Shown here piece by piece: positions 15,205-20,090 of a stretch of 23,128 nucleotides of DNA. Position numbers and translations under genes: made by a program. This DNA comes from an uncultured Eubacteriales bacterium (GTDB lineage Bacteria; Bacillota; Clostridia; Oscillospirales; Oscillospiraceae). The stretch is taken from positions 1 to 23,128 of the forward strand of contig CAUGSS010000038.1 of assembly GCA_959602365.1 (NCBI GenBank), read 5' to 3'. How positions within the stretch are numbered: position 1 is the stretch's first letter; each line of letters begins with the position of its first letter. Below the pieces are notes generated by a model. The model ran no database searches and was not told where the DNA came from. It saw nothing but the letters and a program-made list of their open reading frames with translations.

Positions 15205-16875
15205 TCAGGCTGTTTTCTTCTTTCGGTTTTGCATACCGAGCCTGCCGTCGAGGGCAACGCAGTCCTCATCGGCAATGTTGATAATACCCGCAGCCTTGTA
15301 GTAAATCTCAATCTTCTGCTTTCTGTGGCCGCTGCTTTTGTCCGGAGCGTGTACCACGATCTTGTCAACCAAATCATTCAGGATTTCCGCCGTAAGCTTC
15401 TCTGGATCAGTGTACTTACGAACATTCTTCAGAAACTGCTGAAGGTCGTGCTGTTCCTGTTCGCCGCTGTCAATCAGATCCTGCAAATCAAGAATCGCCG
15501 CTTTGACATCCTTCTGCTCCGTTTCATACTCGGAAGAAAGCTTGTCAAACCGTTCCGCCGACAGCCTGCCCGATACCATATCCTCATAGATTCGCTTGAA
15601 CAGCGTATCCAAATCCTCATCCCGGCGCTTGAGCGTTACAATGTCTACCTTTGCCTTTTCAACGGATAATTTTCGTTCTGCGTTTGCTTTTTCCATTTCC
15701 TTTTTGACAAAGGACGCTTCAAACTGCTGGATATAGGACAACACGCCCTGAATATGCCGAAACACAAGCCGGTTCAGGGTAACTGCCCGGATATAATGCC
15801 CCGTGCAGGTTCCCGTATTGCTGCGGTAGTTGGCGCAGACGAAAAAGTCCTGATTTGCTTTGAAAGCGTTTGCCGTGCAGTAGTGCAGTTTGGCTCCACA
15901 GTCCGCACAGAATACCTTGCCCGAAAAGATACTGATTTTTCCTGTTGCGGTCGGGCGGCGTTTGTGTTTGCGGATTTCCTGTACCGTCTCAAAGATATGC
16001 CTGTCAACAATGGCAGGGTGGGTATCCTCAAATATCCGGCGTTTTTCCTTATCGTTCCACACACGCTTTTTGCTGCGGTAATTCTTAGAGGTCGTCTTGA
16101 AGTTTTCGGTATGCCCGATATATTCCAGCTTCTCTAAAATCCCCGCAACGGTTTTCTGCGCCCATTTGTACGGCTCGGCAGGAAGCAGTTTTCCATCTTT
16201 CTGTGCCTTGTACGCCGTTGGAGTGAGCACTTTTTCCGCTTTCAGCTTCTTAGCGATCTGCGTAGGCCCAAGCCCGTCATAGCACAGCTTGAAGATATAC
16301 CGCACGGTTTGCGCCGCTTCTTCGTCGATCAGCCATTTGTTCTTGTTTTCGGCATCCTTAACGAATCCAAATGGTGGATTGGTAGTCAGGTGCTTTCCGC
16401 TTTCGCCCTTCATTCGGAAGGTAGACTTGATTTTCTTGGCGGTATCTCTGGCATAGAGTTCATTGCAAAAGTTGCGGATCGGCGTCATATCAAATTCCGT
16501 TTGTACAGCGGAATCTACATTGTCGTTGACAGCGATAAACCGCACATCATTTTCGGGGAAAACAATGTCCGTATACATCCCAACCTGCAAATAGTTCCTG
16601 CCAAGCCGGGACATATCCTTGACGATAACTGTTCCCACCTTGCCGTTTTCAATCAGCTGTTCCATTTCCCGGAAGGACGGACGGTCGAAGCTCGTCCCGG
16701 AATAGCCGTCATCCACAAAAAATTGTAGATGTTTGAAGCCGTGCTTTCTCGCATATTCCTTTAACAGCGCCTTTTGGTTGACAATACTGTTGCTCTCGCC
16801 CTCACGCCCGTCATCTTGACTTAACCGGCAGTAAAGGGCAGTGATTTTGTTCTGTTCTGATTGTCTGTTGCTCAA
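15205..16875 (-). CDS. Large serine recombinase (TnpX-like, with zinc ribbon and DUF4368-type C-terminus)
   Basis: 556 residues. The N-terminal resolvase domain has catalytic Ser19 in ALYCRLSQDDG, and DDGYSGTSFDRP and MSRLGRNYLQVG are conserved active-site stretches. A recombinase DNA-binding domain follows (NPPFGF to about 300), then a zinc ribbon with Cys323, Cys326, Cys347 and Cys357, a long coiled coil (about 375-470) and a basic C-terminal region like DUF4368. Such enzymes excise and integrate mobile elements through a circular intermediate. The start is TTG at 16873-16875, with GAAAGGAG upstream. Its promoter carries a large inverted repeat, suggesting feedback control. The frame is intact, so the element may still be active. 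Confidence 0.93.
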   Translation of the reverse strand: MSNRQSEQNKITALYCRLSQDDGREGESNSIVNQKALLKEYARKHGFKHLQFFVDDGYSGTSFDRPSFREMEQLIENGKVGTVIVKDMSRLGRNYLQVGMYTDIVFPENDVRFIAVNDNVDSAVQTEFDMTPIRNFCNELYARDTAKKIKSTFRMKGESGKHLTTNPPFGFVKDAENKNKWLIDEEAAQTVRYIFKLCYDGLGPTQIAKKLKAEKVLTPTAYKAQKDGKLLPAEPYKWAQKTVAGILEKLEYIGHTENFKTTSKNYRSKKRVWNDKEKRRIFEDTHPAIVDRHIFETVQEIRKHKRRPTATGKISIFSGKVFCADCGAKLHYCTANAFKANQDFFVCANYRSNTGTCTGHYIRAVTLNRLVFRHIQGVLSYIQQFEASFVKKEMEKANAERKLSVEKAKVDIVTLKRRDEDLDTLFKRIYEDMVSGRLSAERFDKLSSEYETEQKDVKAAILDLQDLIDSGEQEQHDLQQFLKNVRKYTDPEKLTAEILNDLVDKIVVHAPDKSSGHRKQKIEIYYKAAGIINIADEDCVALDGRLGMQNRKKKTA

Positions 16876-16895
16876 AGTAACTCCTTTCTGACAAT

Positions 16896-16949
16896 CGGAT
16901 ACAGTATATTGCGTAATTGCAGTATACCATATCCGAAGTCTTAATTCAA
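16896..16949 (-). promoter_or_regulatory. Recombinase promoter with a 40-bp inverted repeat (operator candidate)
   Basis: On the minus strand TTGAAT (16944-16949) and TATACT (16921-16926) are spaced by 17 bases. The -10 box lies inside a large inverted repeat, 16896-16935: outer arms cggata/tatccg, ca spacers, and inner arms gtatattgc/gcagtatac around gtaatt, with a single mismatch in the inner arms. A dimeric repressor or the recombinase itself could bind here. Confidence 0.7.
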
Positions 16950-16968
16950 CACTTTAAAGCGATAACTT

Positions 16969-17238
16969 CTATCGTTCCTGTCTGAATCTGTATCCGAGTT
17001 TCCGGATGATGGTGTTAAGCAAAAATTCGTCGCTGTCAGGATTGAACAGGCCGGAAACCTTATATTCCGTGTTACCGTCTTTTACCGTGAAGTCCATATC
17101 CGGCGGAATGCGGCAGAGCTTTTTGACCGGTCTTTTTATATCCATAACAGCAGGACGGTTTAAAATCCTGTCAATCTCAGGACGCTGTTTTTCTAACCTT
17201 GCAAGGATTTCCTCTAAATCTCTTTCTCTGTCCGTCAT
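16969..17238 (-). CDS. TnpW-like transposon-encoded protein
   Basis: 89 residues. The N-terminal half is a charged helix (RERDLEEILARLEKQRPEID); the C-terminal half, with TEYKVSGLFNPDSDEFLLNTIIRKL, has the Tyr-x-Val followed by Leu-x-x-x-Ile-x-Arg pattern that I associate with the TnpW family found beside TnpX recombinases. Function is unknown in the family. Its ATG overlaps the relaxase stop (ATGA at 17235-17238), with GGAG upstream, so it is translationally coupled to the relaxase. The assignment rests on pattern and on its place between relaxase and recombinase. Confidence 0.65.
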   Translation of the reverse strand: MTDRERDLEEILARLEKQRPEIDRILNRPAVMDIKRPVKKLCRIPPDMDFTVKDGNTEYKVSGLFNPDSDEFLLNTIIRKLGYRFRQER

Positions 17239-18593
17239 CGTGCTTCACGCTCCTTTCGCTGTGATTTTCTGTTTTGTTCGGCTTCTTTGGCTCTGTACTC
17301 GTTGGCATAAAGTAAATCGGTTTTCTCCTGTATTTTAATTGACCGTTCCTCAATGCCTTTGTTCAGTTTCAGCTGCTTTCGTAAAGCAGTAATCTGCTCC
17401 GTAATCTTAGACTTTTCTTCCCGTAAGGTTTCTTTTTCGGCTGGTGAGGCTCGGCGGATTTTGTTTTGCAGCTTGGTGCGGTAAGCGATCAGCTTATCCA
17501 TTTTGCCCTGCAATCTCTCCCTGTCCGCATACAGGTCGTCAAAAGTCTCTATGCCGTATTTGCTCATATACCGCACCTGTTCGGACAGTTTCTCCAGCTT
17601 TTTCAAATCTTCCTTGAGATAGGGGCTTGTGGGGCGATAAGTGGTTTTCTTCGGCAGGACGCCTAACAGATAGCAGTAGTGCAGATACAACCGATAGATA
17701 TGGCTCGTCTTTTGAAACGGCTTGAACCAGTCCCGCAGGCTCTGCGGCATTTGGGGCGGATAGGTGACCAACGCCCTTCGGTTTCCGAAGGAAGCGTAAG
17801 CGCCCATTGTCCTTTGGATATGTTCAGGCGTCCATCTTTCGTCAAGGGTATCCAGCCTTGTGAAATGCTCATACTGCGGCAATCGTATCTTCCAATGCCT
17901 GCCGGTAAAGTCGGTAATATATCCTTTCCGCCGCAGGTATTCCTCCATATAATAGGGACGGCGGCTGAAATTGATGGCTTCTTTTACATCTTCCCGGTAG
18001 ACATTGTATCTTGTCGGTTTGCCGCTTTTCTCGTCCAGCCACACCTGTCTTGACGGCGCTCTATGGGGATTTTCAATAACCGATAAGCCGTGTTCCCGGC
18101 AGATCCGGTCGGATACCTCACGGAGTTTTCTCTGCTCTGATTTGGAATAGTTGTATTTCTTCCCGTCAAGAAAGGAAACCGAATTGAAGCAGAAATGGTT
18201 GTGCAGATGGTCTTTATCAAGGTGGGTAGTGACGATGATCTGAAAGCGATCTCCCCACATTTCCTTTGCCAACTGCAATCCGATTTGGTGCGCCTGTTCG
18301 GGTGTGACTTCGCCGGGCTTGAAGCTTTGATAACCATGCCAGGCGATATATCCATTCTCTTTGCCGTACTGCTTTTTCGTTAAAATCATCTGCTGCAAGG
18401 CAATCTCTTTGAGGCAGTTGACAGCGGAAACATACTCGCCCTGTTCAGTCGCTTCAGGGCGGCTGACATAGGAAAACACATCCCACAACGGCTGTAAGTT
18501 CGGGTTCTCTGCTCTTGTCTTTTCGGGATTTTCAACATAGGCAATCAGGTCTTTCAGCCTGCCCTCGATATGCCATAAACTTGTCGTTGCCAT
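17235..18593 (-). CDS. MOBP-type relaxase (MobA/VirD2 family)
   Basis: About 452 residues. The N-terminal relaxase domain has a candidate nicking Tyr19 (DLIAYVENPEKT) and the metal-binding motif HLDKDHLHNHFCFN (about 124-137), the classic HxDxxHxHNH signature. In this family the enzyme nicks oriT, stays bound to the 5' end and pilots the strand into a recipient through a helper's channel. Residues after about 340 form a basic coiled coil. The ATG at 18593 is supported by AGGAGG nine bases upstream and overlaps the previous gene's stop as TAATG; a longer frame start at 18626 lies inside that gene. The open frame is intact. Confidence 0.93.
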   Translation of the reverse strand: MATTSLWHIEGRLKDLIAYVENPEKTRAENPNLQPLWDVFSYVSRPEATEQGEYVSAVNCLKEIALQQMILTKKQYGKENGYIAWHGYQSFKPGEVTPEQAHQIGLQLAKEMWGDRFQIIVTTHLDKDHLHNHFCFNSVSFLDGKKYNYSKSEQRKLREVSDRICREHGLSVIENPHRAPSRQVWLDEKSGKPTRYNVYREDVKEAINFSRRPYYMEEYLRRKGYITDFTGRHWKIRLPQYEHFTRLDTLDERWTPEHIQRTMGAYASFGNRRALVTYPPQMPQSLRDWFKPFQKTSHIYRLYLHYCYLLGVLPKKTTYRPTSPYLKEDLKKLEKLSEQVRYMSKYGIETFDDLYADRERLQGKMDKLIAYRTKLQNKIRRASPAEKETLREEKSKITEQITALRKQLKLNKGIEERSIKIQEKTDLLYANEYRAKEAEQNRKSQRKEREAR

Positions 18594-18886
18594 TATCCCG
18601 CCTCCTGTAAATCGAGTATTAAGCACTCGATTTCTTTACATATTTCAAGTGCAGACGGCTCGTATTTGCTACATTCTTGAAAGCTGTTGTAAACATCATA
18701 GAGGGCATTTAACAGTTCCCAAAACTCTTTTTTAGGCTGTGGTTTGGGCGCTTTGCCTTTGCAAAGCTGACGGATCAATGCCGATTGAGACAGCCCGCAC
18801 GCTGCTGAACAGCGCTTCAGTTTTTCATTTTCTTCTTCGGATAAGCGTACCTTGATACGCACTTTTTTATCGCTTTCTTTGTTCAA
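18593..18886 (-). CDS. MobC-like relaxosome accessory protein
   Basis: About 97 residues. The N-terminal region (KKVRIKVRLSEEENEKLKRC and then GLSQSALIRQLCKG) has the ribbon-helix-helix layout of MobC-type proteins, which bind oriT beside the relaxase. The remainder is an acidic helical tail. Start choice is not settled. ATGs at 18901 and 18895 exist, but TGGAG ends only nine bases upstream of the TTG at 18886, so the TTG is favoured; a TTG start also occurs at the recombinase. The stop overlaps the relaxase ATG, so both are coupled. It is the first clear gene after the long structured leader. Confidence 0.8.
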   Translation of the reverse strand: MNKESDKKVRIKVRLSEEENEKLKRCSAACGLSQSALIRQLCKGKAPKPQPKKEFWELLNALYDVYNSFQECSKYEPSALEICKEIECLILDLQEAG

Positions 18887-18930
18887 AAGTATCATCTCCA
18901 TTCTTGGTTTTTAGCTTTATAAGGGGGTAT

Positions 18931-19020
18931 TCAGGTTATTTCCCCTGAGTTAGTCCACACGCCTTCAGGCTTGTGGATACGCCCACATTTCTGTGGGCGG
19001 GATTGTGGGGGCCACAATCC
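18931..19020. other. Hairpin cluster upstream of mobC, oriT candidate
   Basis: Four inverted repeats follow one another: tcagg/cctga (18931-18948), ccacacgcc/ggcttgtgg (18955-18976, one mismatch), cgcccaca/tgtgggcg (18980-18999, perfect) and ggattgtgg/ccacaatcc (19000-19020, perfect). Tandem inverted repeats directly upstream of mobC-relaxase genes are the usual design of oriT. No nick site could be recognised, so oriT is an inference; an RNA regulatory role is also possible. Confidence 0.5.
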
Positions 19021-19107
19021 GATGCTCGTTATCCTTATGGACACACTTTCTCTCCTAATCTTCGCCGGTCTGCCTGAATGTCGTTTTTCTATCCCTGCCC
19101 CGGAGTT

Positions 19108-19185
19108 TCACCGCAGCGTTGTTTCGCTCTCGTCGTCACAAACTTTGTATCGCTCATTTCCGTGCAAGCACAAAAACTCACTCAC
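19108..19185 (-). CDS. Short leader reading frame, 25 codons, with a perfect ribosome binding site
   Basis: GTG at 19185 lies nine bases after AGGAGG (cctcct at 19195-19200 on the plus strand). The peptide starts MSEFLCLHGNERYK and ends DDESETTLR before a TGA. An ATG only four bases from the same site gives just two codons before a stop. Just upstream are two small hairpins (aaaagtc/gactttt and tcgggg/ccccga) that could mask the site. It may be a regulatory leader peptide or the remains of a gene once carried between the attenuator and mobC. No family recognised. The rest of the 18887-19300 stretch shows only the hairpin cluster. Confidence 0.4.
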   Translation of the reverse strand: MSEFLCLHGNERYKVCDDESETTLR

Positions 19186-19300
19186 GCCATTGTTCCTCCT
19201 CTACCCAAAAAGTCTAACGACTTTTCGGGGACCCCGACGGTCTTGGCAAAATCATATCCCATCCAGCCGGTCATTCAATTTTAACCAGCTTTCGGGCAAC

Positions 19301-19404
19301 AAAAAAAGCCGGCACACAAATGCGTACCGACTTCCCGTAAAAGGATAGACCTATCCCTTTTGCGGTGGTGGCTTCACATTCATGTAACCGGCTTTGAAAT
19401 TCAA
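19301..19404 (-). promoter_or_regulatory. Transcription attenuator with a Pro-rich leader peptide
   Basis: On the minus strand a short frame reads MNVKPPPQKG from the ATG at 19383 (or seven codons longer from a TTG at 19404) and stops at 19351-19353. Its end lies inside a hairpin, tatccctttt with aaaaggata (19339-19361). This is followed by an intrinsic terminator, agtcgg..cgca with tgtgccggct (19307-19332), and a run of seven T (19301-19307). Ribosome position on the leader could decide whether the terminator forms, as in antibiotic-responsive attenuators of Firmicutes. No ribosome binding site for the leader is obvious. Confidence 0.6.
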
Positions 19405-19570
19405 AGTCGAAACTGTCCTTTACGCTTTTCCGACTGCCGACAGTTCAGGGCAGTTCAGAAGCGGCGGTACTTTCTCTTAGCGTACTGCAGGCATTGTCCG
19501 GCTGAAAGCCGTCTTCTCACTCTAATGTGAAGAATGTTATTCAGTTGTCGCTCTCTTTTGAGAATATTTT

Positions 19571-19600
19571 ATTATACATCACAGAACAAGCGTTTGTCAA
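19571..19600 (-). promoter_or_regulatory. Near-consensus promoter of the mobilization operon
   Basis: On the minus strand TTGACA (19595-19600) and TATAAT (19571-19576), both perfect, are spaced by 18 bases. The first coding gene, mobC, begins about 685 bases downstream, so the transcript has an unusually long leader containing the attenuator, a short reading frame and the hairpin cluster. Between 19405 and 19560 the leader holds several small inverted repeats, for example ctgcc/ggcag near 19436-19455. Confidence 0.85.
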
Positions 19601-19673
19601 GTTTTCCCCATAAATCTATGAATAACTTAGCGAGCGAGGGGAACAATAATTATTTTGCGCCTAAGTAGGCAAA

Positions 19674-19695
19674 AGCACCGTTCTGTTACGGTGCT
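19674..19695 (-). terminator. Terminator after the HsdR remnant
   Basis: agcaccgt (19674-19681) and acggtgct (19688-19695) form a perfect 8-bp stem with a 6-base loop. On the minus strand it is followed by TTTTGCC. It lies 25 bases beyond the stop of the HsdR fragment and just upstream of the mobilization promoter. Confidence 0.7.
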
Positions 19696-19720
19696 CTTGC
19701 TGTACTTGAACGCTCGTGGA

Positions 19721-20044
19721 TCATCCAATCCCGAAAAACCGCTCAAAAAATGTTTTTAGTTTGTCAATGACGCCCTGCTTCTTTTCCGCACGATTTCCGC
19801 CGCCAAAACGGGACATTGGGGGAAGAAGTTTGTCGATGGCCGTGCCGCTCGTTTTAACAGAGCCTTCACGGAAAGCTGCTTCGATAAATTTTCTCGTTTC
19901 CGCATCTTTCAGGTTTTCCTCTCGGATGATAGCGGAGAGCTGCCGCTCCTTTTCTTCTGCGACAAAGGCCCGCCATTCCAGCATCACATCGTCTACATCG
20001 TTGATATAGAACAAATGTTTGCTTATCAAGAATTTAAACCCTTT
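19721..20044 (-). pseudogene. hsdR: C-terminal remnant of type I restriction enzyme subunit R (HsdR)
   Basis: About 105 residues are readable. DVDDVMLEWRAFVAEEKER, the EENLKDAETRKFIEAAFREG stretch and the ending SRFGGGNRAEKKQGVIDKLK before FFERFFGIG match the extreme C-terminus of HsdR proteins, which normally have about 1000 residues with nuclease and translocase domains. Those domains are missing, and a TGA lies in frame at 20045-20047, next to an inverted repeat. The fragment has no ATG (a TTG is at 20029) and no ribosome binding site, so it is a fossil of a once complete gene truncated by deletion or recombination. No hsdM or hsdS is present in the window. Confidence 0.75.
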
Positions 20045-20049
20045 TCAAT

Positions 20050-20082
20050 AGAAATGTCCTGTGAACTTCACAGGACATTTCT
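20050..20082 (-). terminator. Perfect 16-bp inverted repeat after the surface protein gene
   Basis: agaaatgtcctgtgaa (20050-20065) and ttcacaggacatttct (20067-20082) form an uninterrupted stem around a single base. It begins 8 bases past the stop of the surface protein gene, the right place for a terminator. It lacks a T run on the minus strand, so termination may be weak. It also marks the edge of the HsdR homology. Confidence 0.55.
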
Positions 20083-20090
20083 ATCATAGG

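Larger units (their letters stand above)
15135..20045 (-). mobile_element. Mobilizable element with serine recombinase, TnpW-like, MOBP relaxase and MobC (Tn4451-like logic); right end uncertain
   Basis: All recognised genes lie on the minus strand and are tightly packed: mobC-like, relaxase (TAATG overlap), tnpW-like (ATGA overlap) and recombinase with its own promoter. DNA is visibly more AT-rich than the left flank. The recombinase sits at the extreme left, as usual for elements of this group. No conjugation ATPase or mating channel genes are present, so the element would need a helper for transfer. No target duplication or right-end copy could be identified. The right boundary could be near the operon promoter (about 19600), at the restriction remnant (about 20045), or beyond the window. 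Confidence 0.75.

Noticed and set aside
18971..19348. A 125-residue plus-strand frame through the mobilization leader
   Set aside because: It has no ribosome binding site, crosses the hairpin cluster and the attenuator, and shows no domain-like pattern.
20050..20082. The inverted repeat as the terminal repeat of an insertion sequence
   Set aside because: Both arms are adjacent and form a hairpin; no transposase or second copy is visible.
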